Below are positions 34,219 to 46,309 of a stretch of 64,000 bases of DNA, in pieces. The stretch is from Tolypeutes matacus (taxonomy: Eukaryota; Chordata; Mammalia; Cingulata; Chlamyphoridae). The stretch's first letter is position 1; the number at the start of each line of letters is the position of its first letter. A model generated the notes under the pieces. The model was not told the DNA's origin and made no database searches. It was given only the letters and a program-made list of their open reading frames with translations. Location of the stretch: assembly GCA_026826555.1 (NCBI GenBank), contig JAKSZT010020841.1, forward strand, positions 879,297-943,296, read 5' to 3'. The translations under genes and the position numbers were made by a program.

Positions 34219-36426
34219 ACAATTCCTAGAGATAACCATGTTTTCATGTATATGCTCTCAGATTTTAAATTTTAACTAACATGTGGAAATAAGAGCCACA
34301 ATTATATATAAAATATTATAAATAGAGGCATTTTACTCTTTTACTGATGGTAATTAATTTCATCCATACTATTGTTTTCATATAATTCTTCATATTATGA
34401 ACAAGTCTAATGAATTAAATTATATAGAGAGAACTTATCATTTCCAAGTTTTCCTTTAAAATAAATCCTTCAAAATGGACTTAAGGGACAAAATTATATG
34501 ATTTTAAATAAAGACCATTTTGGAGTTCAAAAAATGCTATGTGTTTTACATACATTATTTAATAGATTCCTGGACTATATTTCCTGTATTTCATATATTA
34601 CCTCTCATACCCCAAATTTTTATTGAGAACCTCATTATGCAGATGAAGTAACATCTAAAAGCTTACAGACATAAAGTTTTTGAGGATTGCAAAGCACTTT
34701 CTTTCAATAAATTTCTGAATACAAATCCTGTTTTAAAAAGTAATTCTCTTGGTTATTCTAATGGAAGGTTATTTTGTGTTTATGTTAAATTATTGTTTGG
34801 AAAATGGAAATTAGTGTTCCACAGATTTTTAGATTTCTAAGTGAAAAGAAAAGTTATCCAAGTAGCACATCTAAACAAAGGTAGGGTTCCAATGTAGGTG
34901 ATCAAGGGCAGAGAGAAGCAAAGAGGGTGGTCTTATTGAAGGAGACTGTTTTATTTATTTCAGATGAACACTAAAACATTAATAAACTTGTTATATGAAG
35001 AGTAAGTGAGGTGGACACCCACAATATTGCACCATCCCAGGGAACAAAGAGAAAATAAGGAAAATGGTATGCCCTGAATGTACAAAGAGGTAGCCTTGGG
35101 GGAAGTTTTCTGTATTGTTCAGAATTGGAATCATAGTTTATAATTAGTGAATCATTTCTATTTATCAACAAGAATAGATTGCTATGTATTCATTAAACTT
35201 CAATTCTAGATTTATATTTCAAGATAATGTGCAAAAGTCAAGCACACGTGATGTGAATTCTATGCCTTAATGCTGTTGATTGTAATGTCACTGAACCAGA
35301 AAATGCAAAATTTCTGTGAAATTAAAAAAAAACACTAAGATGTATTAGGCATATGCCATTTTATGCACACCAAAACTGAATATCATTTCCTGTTTCTTTT
35401 AAACCCTCACTTAGGAGTTAAGAGGAACATGTTTTGTAGGGTATCTTGCTTTCTATAAAGTTGGGAGACTTGTCACACTAAAATCAGTGAAACTAGTATA
35501 TTTTTCATTTTAAGAGAAGTGATTTAGGTGACAATTTTAATGCCTTTGACATTTTGTTACTATTCTTTATGTAACGATCCCTTTATTAAATATGAAATTT
35601 ATTCCTGTGGGAAATAATGTTGAGGCAAAGCTTAAACCACCTGAATAATTGCTAATAATTGTCCACCAAGCAACCACAAGAAGCTGATGGATTTGTATTA
35701 CCCAAGAGCTTTACTTCCATTATCTGCTTATCTAATGCATATTTGGTGGAGGTGACCTTATCTTTGCTCAACTTTTTCTGATTCTTTTCCAATGTCTTTT
35801 TTCCTTTAATTGCTTATCCTTCTCCAGGGATGTCAAATCTCTTAAGGGTGAGCTTCAGAGATTTAAGGCAGGACCCAGATTTAGCTTCCTAAATGCTATT
35901 GCCTTTACAGATCACATAGTTCAACTTCCCTCCAGTCTTTCCCATTAAAACATGAGCTTCCATAGTTACATCATTATTACAAATTGGATATCACAACTGG
36001 CTTCCAAAGGGATTTGGGTTTTACTTCAGAATAACACTTAAATAATTGAAATCAGTGTCTTTAGGAGTAATTTAGGCATGAGGGGAAAACACATGAGAAA
36101 CATATGTCTAGGTTTAAGGCTTTCTATGTGATCACGCTCCCACTAAAATAATACTATGTAGTTAACTATGTACATATAAGACCTCCTTCTTCAGAAAATA
36201 GTTGCCTGGCACTGATGGTTAGACTGTTAGAAACAGAGCTCAGTGAATGATACTAGTAACAAAATGCATTTAATATCACTACCAATGATGAATGTCTAAA
36301 AATGTTCGTATGTTGATAAAGATATATTTGGTACAAGAGAGGCAACACATTTTGAGTAGCATAAAGAATAATTCTTGATTGACATACTTATGAAAGTTCA
36401 CTCTACATTAAATTTGCAAAGTGTTT
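34219..36426. other. Intergenic DNA of duplicon B
   Basis: Aligns with about 20585-23290. No gene. It has only one unit of the segment that is tandemly duplicated in copy A. Confidence 0.6.
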
Positions 36427-39035
36427 TAATTTGCTAGGCTGTCAAAATGCAATATACCAGAAATTGGTTGGTTTTTAAAATGGGGATTTATTAGTTTACA
36501 AGCTTACAATTCTGAGGCTATGAAAATGACCAAATCAAGGCATCATCAAGCAATCCTTTCTCCCTGAAGACTGACTGCCAGAAATCCTGGACTTATTTGT
36601 CATATGACAAGGCCTATAGCAGTGACAACTGGTCTCTCCCTTCTCTTCTGGGTTTTGTTGTTTTCACCTTCTGGCATTAGTTGCTTCCTCTCTATAATTA
36701 TCCCATTTATAAAGGACTCCAGTAAGAGGATTAAGACCCATCATAGGCCATGCTTTACTGAAGTAACCTAATCAATAACCCTTAGGGAAGTAACCTAATC
36801 CAAAGATCTCACTAACAATAAGTTTATACACACAGGAATGGATTAACTCCAAAAACATACTTTTCTGGGGCCCATCCATCTTCAAAATGTCTCACTTTAT
36901 CTTTTGGATCACAAAATGATGTGTTCTTTCCATATGCAAAATACATTCATTCCATCAAAATATGTCATAAAGCTTAAATCCTTTCAGTAAAGATATTAAA
37001 TATAAAGTCTCATCAACTTCAGTTACAGGTGTGGTCTGTCCTGGGGAACAATTCCCTACTGTGGACCTGTGAACTTAGAAAACAAGTTATCTGTTTCCAG
37101 TATACAAAGGTGGGGCAGTCATAAGATACACATTCCCAATGACATAGCAAAAAAATTGGAAAGAAAACAGGGACAGAGATCACTAGTCACAAACAGATCT
37201 GCAGTCCTCGCAGGCATATTCCATTAGATTTCATGGTCTGGCAGTCATTTATAGAATAATACATTGTCCTTGGGATTGATGGAGAGGCATCTTCACCCTT
37301 TGCAAGTGCTTGTACTGATGAAGAAAGTGCTGCAGCCTTACTCCTCCCCCTCGGCAGAAACCCACAGCTTTAGGAAGATAAGCGCTCAACCCCTTCTCCC
37401 TGGAATCCACAACTTTAGGAAGATAACAGCTCCTCTTCTCCCTGAGGTCCTCTGCTTTAGGAAGATAAGCTAAACTTGCACATCTGCTTTTGGAAACCCC
37501 ACCTGCCTGCTTCCTTAGGAATTTGCCCATGTAAAGTCCCTATATAAACTCATGAAGGTCAAAACTCTGGGCTCAGACTTTGGGGACCGGATTCTCCTTT
37601 GAGACAGCATGTGATAAAACTTTGTTCCTCCACCTCTCTGAGTGTTGCCTGGGTTTCTCATTGTCTAAGTTTCATCTGCTGCAACAGTACAGCAGTTATA
37701 CTCCAAGCTTCACCCTTGTCAACTTCATGGTGGTGGCCTGACTCTGCAATTTCCAGGGCACAGACCAAAATTCATGGTGAATATGCTTAAACCTTTCTGA
37801 AGGCTGAGATGGCAACCCTCTTCCTTAACAATGGAACAGAAGGCTTGCCCCATTCAAATGCTGGGGCATACTCATCCTTTTCACACACACGGGTGGGTAC
37901 ACTCTCTTGGCCTGAGAAAATGTCTTCATTGCATTGCACACCTCAGCTTACATGGTTCTGCCTATGAGGTCTTTTTCCTTCAATCTGTATCTTTTCTGTC
38001 CCTTTGTCTCCAGGCTGTCAGTGGTTCTGTTCAATCAGATCTTGCAAAAAAACTTGTAAGTTTTTTATATAGCACATAGGGGTCCCAACTGTCAGACAGT
38101 AGGACTCTCCACAGAACCTTTCTGCATAGCTGCATTTCGAGTCCTGACATGCACTGAAATGTCTGACTGGTTCCTTGTTCAGTTAAATGCTCACAAGGGA
38201 CACTATTCTTTGGGGAATCACTTTCTGAAAGATCAGAATTTTCAAAACCATCAATTTCTGGCTTCTTTGTGCCCAGGAATTGAGTTCTCAGCTTCACCCT
38301 TTCCACTCACATTTTACTATAAGCTGCAAGAAGAAACCAGGTGGCACTTTCCAAATTTTGTTTGGAAATCTCCTCAGCTAAATGTCCAAACTCATCACTT
38401 TCAAATTCTGCCTTTCATCCAATAGTAGAACACAAGTTTGCCGGGTTCTCTGCCAGTTTAAACCAAAGGTCATTTTCTTCCTGTATGCAATGACACATTC
38501 ATCACTTTTGGATAAGGCTTCACCAGAAGTACCTTTAGTGTCCATATTTCTACCAACAATCAGAGCAATCTAGGCCTTTTCTAACCATCATCTAACAATT
38601 CTTTCCACATATCCAATAAATATTATAGCAGAAGTTGGTTGGCTTTTACAATAGGGATTTACTAGTTTTCAAGCTTTCAGTTCTGAGGCTGTGAAAAGGT
38701 CCAAATCAAGGCCTCATCAGGTGATACTTTTTCTGCCAGTGATCCTAGTATCCTCTGTAACATAGTGGCATCTTGTGGTCTCTCCTTTCTCTTCTGAGTC
38801 TCATTGTTTTTAGCATATGGCTTCAGTGGCTTTCTCTCTGTATTTATCCATGTACAAAGGACACTAGTAAGAGGATTAAGAACAATCCTGGGCCACACCT
38901 TACTGAAGTAACCTAATGGAAAGGCCCTTAACTCAAGTCATATAATCAAAAGGTCCAACCTACAATAGGTTTCTACCCACAGGAATGGATTAACACTGAG
39001 AATGTAATTTTATGGCCTATATCCACACAAATATA
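36427..39035 (-). mobile_element. Two-LTR MaLR-like element, minus strand
   Basis: Related LTRs at about 36430-36890 and 38610-39030 (both with 'ggggatttattag'/'agggatttactag' and 'aatcaaggc'), bounding about 1.7 kb of internal sequence. Part of that sequence matches the interior of 43631-46935 (37040-37110 with 44800-44880). No protein motif is convincing, which suggests a non-autonomous element. Its interior is interrupted by a solo LTR at 37316-37686. It is absent from duplicon A. Confidence 0.65.
37316..37686 (+). mobile_element. ERV1-type solo LTR
   Basis: 371 bp from TGATGAAG to CTGCAACA, flanked by 'gtac' at 37312-37315 and 37687-37690, the 4-bp target duplication of class I ERVs. It has a TATA box (TATATAA at 37541-37547), a GATAAA poly(A)-like signal at 37613, and about three imperfect tandem units of roughly 40 bp built around 'ctttaggaagataa' (37370-37470) in U3. 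Confidence 0.8.
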
Positions 39036-39079
39036 TTTAAATACATATTGTATACAAGAAATGTCTCAGTAGGAACTCA

Positions 39080-40022
39080 TTGACTGCCAAAATAAATATT
39101 CTGTCAAATAGTGCAGCTCTTAAGGACTCTGGAGACATCCAGGCACAATAGGCAGAGCAGACAGCTCAGGAGTTTGGTGCCCCTGCCAGTGGGCCCCACT
39201 TTGGAATTTATGCTCACCAGTGTGTTCGAGTTGGACTCAGTTGTATTTTCATTATACATGGTTCTGCTGCCCCTTTATTTGAACCTATAGTTAGTACTGG
39301 AGTTGATAGTTGTATGTCCAAGACACTTAAATCTTTGGGCCATCCATGTGCCAGTTGGGCCCTGAATCTCAACAGACTTGCAACACCTACATTCCAGTTC
39401 ATTGGACTTACCCAGGACAACTAACAAGGAAAGGATGACTGACATCTCAAGGAACAGAGAGAGTCTGCAACTGCAAGCAAGAAAGTCCCATCTACCTGTC
39501 CCATGAGATCTAAGCCCATTCTCAACTAGAGTTGGAGTGGGCATCACCATTACAGAATCACAGGATTGGGGAATGGATGATGGACTAAAGTAAACTTACA
39601 GTTGTTCAACTATAGACTTATTGTGATCCTAGCAATGGAAGAACTTTTTTCATGAATGTGGAGGCAGTGGCCACTGGAGGTTCTGAGGGGAGGGAGAGGG
39701 AAAAATAGATGTAATTTGGGAGCAGTTATGGGACTTGGGAATTATCCTGAATGGCATTGCAATGATAGATATAGGCCATTGTATATCTTGTAATAACTTG
39801 CAAAATTGTGCAGGAGAAAGTGTAAACTATAATGTAAACAATAATCATCACTTAGTGGCAGTGCCCCAAGATGTATTCTTCAATTGTGGCAAATGTACCA
39901 CACTAATGAAGGAAGTTGTTGATATGGGAAAATGTGAGTAGGATAGGGAGTGGGTCATATGGGAATCCCTTATATTTTTTGTGTAACATTTATGTAATCT
40001 AAGTTCCTTTTTTAAAAAAAAG
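39080..40022 (+). mobile_element. L1 3' UTR, plus strand
   Basis: Matches 11600-12500 ('ccactttggaatttatgctc' near 39198, 'gcaatggaagaa' near 39633, 'atgggaatccctta' near 39959) and ends in an A-rich tail near 40020. 5'-truncated. Private to duplicon B. Confidence 0.8.
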
Positions 40023-40029
40023 TATATTA

Positions 40030-41207
40030 AAAAAAAGAAACTACTAGAGATTTAAGAAATAATGGAATCCCAAGTATTGTTTACAATATGATAGTAAAGA
40101 GCCTTTGTTTTTGGAAACCTTTTAGAAAATAACCATATGATTAGTACTCATCAAGTGATTTTTCAAAAATGAAAATTAATCTACCCAAAACCCATAGCAT
40201 AAGACTGGACATTTACTAAACAACTCCAAATCAATATGAGCAAAAATTCATGTCTAATATAAGAGATTACTTTGTATATTTTTCACCATGTGGAAGTGAG
40301 ATCATACTATTTGTATATAAGTATGTCTATATATTCTTCCACTAAAGCATATGTGAATGATATTCCCCCATGTTTTTGTTATGGTCATTCTTCATTCTCA
40401 CTCCTGTGTAGTAGTCTGACACACCACAAATCATATGTTATTTACTTACTCTAGAGCAGTGATTTTCAAATGTGGCCTGTAAAACCTTTTTGGAACACAG
40501 TTACACCCATTCATTTGTATATTGACTCTGTTTGTTGTGACGCAAGGTCAAATTTGAGTGCTTGTGGCATAGGCTTTGAGGCCTGCAAAATCTAAAATAT
40601 TATTAATGAAAAGCAAAAAATAATCCTCAACTTTTATGTAATGTGTTGAAAGAAACTTAAGCTTGATTAGTTTGCAGATTTATTTTATTGTAAATAATGC
40701 CTCTGTGAATATTTTAGTACATACCTTTGGTGGATATTCACTCATTGACTTGGATAAATCTAGAAATCTAACTTTTAAAATTTTCTATGTCATATATATG
40801 CTTCACTATAGAAGATACTTCCATATAGCTTTCCAAGCAGGATTGACAATTTTTACCTGTACTACCAATGTGTGATTATTATGGCTTTTCCAGGTACTCA
40901 CCAATATTTGTTAACTCTAATTATCTTCATTCCAGTTGTTCTGTAGGTGAGTCATGGTATTGCACTGAGATTTTAATTTTTATTTACTTAAGTACATTTA
41001 AAATTGGAAATTCACTTCTGTGATATGTCTATGAAAGATGAAATGTGAATAAGAAGCAAGGTAAAATGGCTGTGTCTAAATGTATTTGTCCCTATGGTAA
41101 TCCCAATATCTCAGTTATATAATTACAACTGCTATACCAGGTAAAATCAGCTTAAATATGCAATGCCTTTCTTTTATAAAGTTGAATTAACTCTTTTTTT
41201 TTAATTC
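40030..41207. other. Intergenic DNA of duplicon B
   Basis: Aligns with about 23300-24450 of copy A; nothing else seen. Confidence 0.6.
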
Positions 41208-41219
41208 AAAATCAGTCCA
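41208..41219 (+). repeat. Target-site duplication, left copy (zinc-finger retrocopy)
   Basis: 'aaaatcagtcca', repeated at 48022-48033. Copy A has the single, uninterrupted site near 24445. Confidence 0.85.
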
Positions 41220-42203
41220 GAGGGAGGGAACACTTCATTCCCATGGGACCCACAGAGGAGCCAGCAATGGCTCTGGGATTACTTGGGCCCCATCCACCTT
41301 TGCTCAACTACTTCCTTTCTGGTTGTGATAGAAATTCAGAGGCAGACAGCTGTCATATACATTATTGACAATACAACCACTGGGGTTAGTGAACTTGAAC
41401 AATGTAGTTATAGACTATACTCAGGAAGAGTGGTCCCTGCTGGACACATCCCAAAGAAAGCTGTTCAGAGATGTAATGCTGGAGATTTTAAATTATCTGC
41501 TCTCTTTGGAGAGAATCCTGATGCTTTAGACCACAGTAGTAAAAACAAAAGGATATCAAGTCTGAAAATTAGATTTATGTTCTCATTAGGAGCAAGGAAA
41601 GGAGCTTTGGAGAGAGGGAAGAGGATTTATCCAAAACCAGAGTTCAGGCAGTGAAAGTAGCTTTAAAAAAATGATAGCCATATGACATACTTGCAGGAAA
41701 GAAGCATTTAGCATTATATCATTGGGAATGCATGATACAAATAATCCCTATACATGTAAAGTTTTACAAGAAGATGTTCCTCAACATATGTCAATTCAAA
41801 AGGGAAGGAATCCCTATTTCACCAAACCCTTTCTGAAAAGTCCTCATTGCCCACTCATTTCTATTCATCATAAACCAATTCACACTAGAAGTAAATAATA
41901 TGAATATCATCTTAAGATTAAAGCCTTTATTCAAACCTCTAGCCATGGACAATACAATAGAAATAACACTTGAGAAAAACTTTGAATGTCATATATGAGG
42001 ACAAGCCTTCAGTAAATGTTATTTTAGAGAATATGAGAAAACTCACACTGGGAGAAACTATATGAATGCCATCTATGTGGGAAACCTATCACCAGCTGAT
42101 CTGGCCTTAAACAATATGAGAGGGTTCGCGTTGGATATAAACCATATGTTATCTATGTGGGAAAGATTTCATCCATCCTTATGGTCTTAGAGGAAATGAG
42201 AGG

Positions 42204-42863
42204 TGTATTAGTCAGCCAAAGGTGTGCTGATTCAAAGTACCAGAAATATGTTGGCTTTTATAAAGCTTATTTATTTGGGATAAAAGCTTACAGTTACAAG
42301 GTCCTAAAGAATCCAACTCAAGGTTACTCCCTTACCAAACTCTGCTGACACATGTTGAAGCAAGATAGCAGTCAACCTCTATGAGGGTTCAGCCTTCCTC
42401 TTCCCTTTTAAGGCTCTGTGGGCCCAGCTTCTTCCAATCTCATCAATAGGTTGGCATAGGGCTTGTTTCTCTTCCTGGGTCTCATTTCTTTCCAGGATCA
42501 GCTGCTCTGTTCTCTTCACAAGGTTAGCTATAAACTATGAAGCAAATGTCTCATCTTTCTTCCTGTGGCCTCTGCCTTGTCTATGAAGCTGTCTCTCTTC
42601 CTCTGTTTTCTTCTGTGTATCTACTTTTGTGTGTATCCTTGATTGAGTGAACATTTACATAGCCCATAAAGTCAGCGGGGACTCAAATTGAGTCACCCTA
42701 GTGATGTGGTCAAATCAAAGCCCCAATCTTAACATAATTTAATCAAAGCCATCTCAGCTGAATCTAATACAATCTAAAGGTACCACATCCAGAAGAACAG
42801 ACCAATTTACAAACATAATCAAATATCTTCTTTGGAATTAATAAATAACATCAAACTGTTACA
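42204..42863 (-). mobile_element. Solo MaLR-like LTR in the zinc-finger retrocopy
   Basis: Plus-strand TGTATTAGTC...CTGTTACA, flanked by 'agagg' and 'agggg' (5-bp near-match). Reverse orientation relative to 58756-59349. Finger sequence resumes right after it. Confidence 0.75.
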
Positions 42864-43780
42864 AGGGGCCTCCCTGAAGGGAAACCATATTAATGTCATC
42901 TATGTGAGAAAGTAGATGTTCTAATTTTAGAGAAGAGGAGAAAACCGACACTGGAGAGAAATCATATGAATGTCATTTATATGCAAAAGCCTTCATCCAT
43001 TGCTGTGGCCTTAGATGACATGAGAGGATTAACACTTGGGAGAAGCCATGTATGAATGTCATCAATATGAGAAAGCCTTAAATTTGTTTTTTTTTTTTTT
43101 TTCCTTAGACAACATGAAAGAACTCAAACAAGTGGGAAACCCTGTAGTAATATATATGTTGGAAAGTCTTCAGACACTCTTCAGCCCTTAAGTGGTATGA
43201 CATCATTTGTTATAAATGTTTTAAATGCAGAAGAGGTTTCAACATAGAATTAACCTTAACACACCAGAGAACTCACACTGAAGAAATACTGTTTATAATC
43301 AACATGGGAGAGTTTCTCCTTATGATTAGTCATTCAGACAATGTTAGCAAATTTGTACTGTAAAAATCCTTAGTAATGTCATCTATGTAGGAAAGCCTTC
43401 CATTTATGGTAGGATATACAACATGAGTGAACTCACAATATAAATGTTATCAAAATGGAAGAATCTTCCTCTACACTCTTTAAGTCATAAACAAAACCAA
43501 AAAGCTTAATTTGTAATTTATCCTTTATATTGAGTGAGCTTCATGGGAAGGAAATACTAGGTTTGTAATCAATGTGTACATCCATTTCACCAGGCACCAG
43601 CTTTGGAGTGCAAAGAAAATTCAGTATAAGTGTATTAGCCAGCCAAAGGGGTGCTGATGCAAAATGCCAGAAATATATTGGCTTTTATAAAGGGTATTTA
43701 TTTGTGGTAAAAGCTTAAATGTACAAGGCCATAAAGAGTCCAACTCAATGTTACTTTTTTTACCAAAGACTCTTGCTATG

Positions 43781-44220
43781 TGTGATGGTTAGGTTAATGT
43801 GTCAACTCGGCCATGTAATTGTGCCCAGTTGTTTGGTCAATCAAGCACTTGTGATACAAGAACATTTATAGACTTTAGTTACCAGTGAGTTTACTGTATA
43901 GATAGCTGATTACAACTACATCAACCAGGAAGATTGCCATCAGCAATGACTGACACTTTATCCAATCAGTTGAATGCCTTAAAAGGGGAAGTGATTTTAG
44001 CATTCAGAGAGAATTTCCCAGCTTGTATTTGGACAACCAATGTCTCCTGGAAACTCACCAAGGACCTTTATTGGACCTTCATTGGAGCTCCTGGTTTCAA
44101 CCTGCTTGCAGAACATGGACTTGTGCACCCCCATGGTCACCTGAGAAACTCATGAAATCTCATACTATTGAAATATATCTCCTGATGATTCTGTTTCCCT
44201 AGAGAACCCTGACTTATACA
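43781..44220 (+). mobile_element. MLT2-like (ERV-L) solo LTR nested in the LTR
   Basis: 440 bp, TGTGATGGTTAGG to CTTATACA, flanked by 'ctatg' (43776-43780) and 'ccatg' (44221-44225). The sister LTR at 46455 shows the uninterrupted site. Homologue of 15381-15809. Confidence 0.85.
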
Positions 44221-46290
44221 CCATGTGTTGAAGCAAGATGGCAGGCACTCTCTGCAAGGATTCAGCCTTCCTCTTTCATCTTAAAGCTCTATAGGCCCAG
44301 TTTATTTTGCTCTCAACTATAGGCTCACATAGGGCTCAGCTTTTCTGTTCTGTCTGCTGCAAACTATCAGAAAAATGGCTCTTCTCTGCCCAGGGTTACA
44401 GCATCAAAGCTCTCTTCTATTCTGTGTCTATGGAGTTCTCTCTCTTCCTCTGTGTATCTCTTTCTGTGTTCTCCTTGATTAAGTGTCTATTTATATAGCC
44501 CATGAATGGGGAAGGGACTCAACTGCCCATGTCCTAATGACATGGCCAAATCAAAGCCCTAATCTTGATTTAATCAAGTGAATGTAAAGCCTTTGAATTT
44601 AAGTGAATCAAAGGGTATCATGTCCAGAAGAAAAAACTAGTTTATAAACATAATGTTTATCTCCTTTTGGATTTCATTATAATATCAAACTGTCCCACTC
44701 TACACTCTGAATTCCAAAAAAACTTACAATATTAAAAAAAAATCCTTAACTCAGTAACAATGTTATGTACAAAATCACATCACAATCAGTTTAAAGAAAT
44801 GCAGTTTGTCTTGGGGCAAATTTCCCTCTGGCTGTAGACTTATGAAACCCACAAAACAATGTATCTGCTTCCAATATACAAAGGGACAAAGGATAAACAT
44901 TTGCATTATCATAATGAGAATTTGGGAGGGGAACATGAGTCACAGATTCCCTACGGTTCTGAAAATCTACAGGGCATACTTCATTAGATTTCAAAGTCTG
45001 AAAGTCATTCTTAAGATGATGGTTTCTTCTCCCTGGAGCCTCTTGGGGGGGGGCATGCTTTCCACAGGCTTTACCATTGGCCATATTCTTGGTTCCACCC
45101 TCATCAAGCATCTGGATGGTGACTGAGCTTTAGATGTCACCCACTAAGAAGTTTGGGGTGATGGCCACACATTATCCAATCTCTCAGGTAGAATGTCAAC
45201 CCCCTTAGTAGAGAGAGATGGAGGCAACATTCTCCCTTATCTCTGGTTTACTGGTCAAACCCTCCCAGAGCAATGGGTTGGCAACCAGACCTTCTCTAAG
45301 GTGATGGGCCCATCCTTCTAAGATCTAAGGGTGTCAACCTCTTTCTGACCTATGGGAAATATGTCCACCCCTCTCAAAGCTCTGGCATGTTGATCTAAGT
45401 CTCCCCAACCATTATGAATGTGGTCTACCCTCTGTAGCCTGAGTTGGTAAAACTCTCCCTGAACAACATGCTGGAACATCTACCCTCTTTAAATGCTGGG
45501 GCAAACACTCTTTCTGTACACATTGATGAGGTTCCCCGCTTACCCAAAGAAAATGTCTTAAATCCAGATCTGAGCTTCCATGGTTTTCCTCTTAAAGCTG
45601 ATTTCCTTCCCATGTCTCCTCTCCATGGCCCTTTTAGTCCAGGCTGGCAGTGGTTTTGTTTATACAGTGCTCTCAAAAAGCTTGTTGGTTTAGCATGCAG
45701 GAAGCAGGGGTCCAAGCCATCAGACAGTAAGACTCAAAAAGTCTTTCCTGGATAGCTATATTTTCAATCCTGACTTACAGGTTGCAAGTTTAGATAATTC
45801 TTCAAGTGGGACACTATTTTCTGGGAGCTTGATTTCCAGAGACTTGGAAATTCTGGAATCATTTTTTTGTGTTTGTGTTTCATTGTACTCAACAATTCAG
45901 TTATTAGCTCTTCTCTTTCTTCTAACAGTTACTGTAAGCTGCAAGAAGGCAGTCTGCATTTTCCACATTTAATTTGGAAATCTAATTGGCTAAATGTCCA
46001 AGCTCATAGTTTTCAAATTCTGCCTTGTATTCAACATCAGGAGTCCATCTTGATAAGTTGTCTGTGACTTTAAAACATGGTCACCTTTCCTCCAGTTTCC
46101 AATGATTTTTTCATCATTTACATCTTCTGCAGCTTCAGCAAATTCTCTTTAATATTCATATTCCTACCAAAAGGCTCATCAAAGCAATCTAGGCCTTTTC
46201 CATCAAGGATCTCACAATTTTTCCAAAAAAATACCCTTCACCAATTTATAAAAACCATTCCAGCATTTTTGGCAATTGTATCAGAGTGTA

Positions 46291-46309
46291 CCCTACTCTC
46301 CTGGTACCA
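46291..46309 (-). promoter_or_regulatory. Primer-binding site, tRNA-Leu type
   Basis: On the minus strand 'tggtaccaggagagtaggg', five bases inside the 5' LTR, resembles the 3' end of tRNA-Leu, the primer used by ERV-L/MaLR elements. Confidence 0.75.

Noticed and set aside
41283..41654. 123-codon frame at the start of the zinc-finger retrocopy
   Set aside because: No C2H2 or KRAB signature could be read in it and it has no clean start context; kept only as part of the retrocopy.
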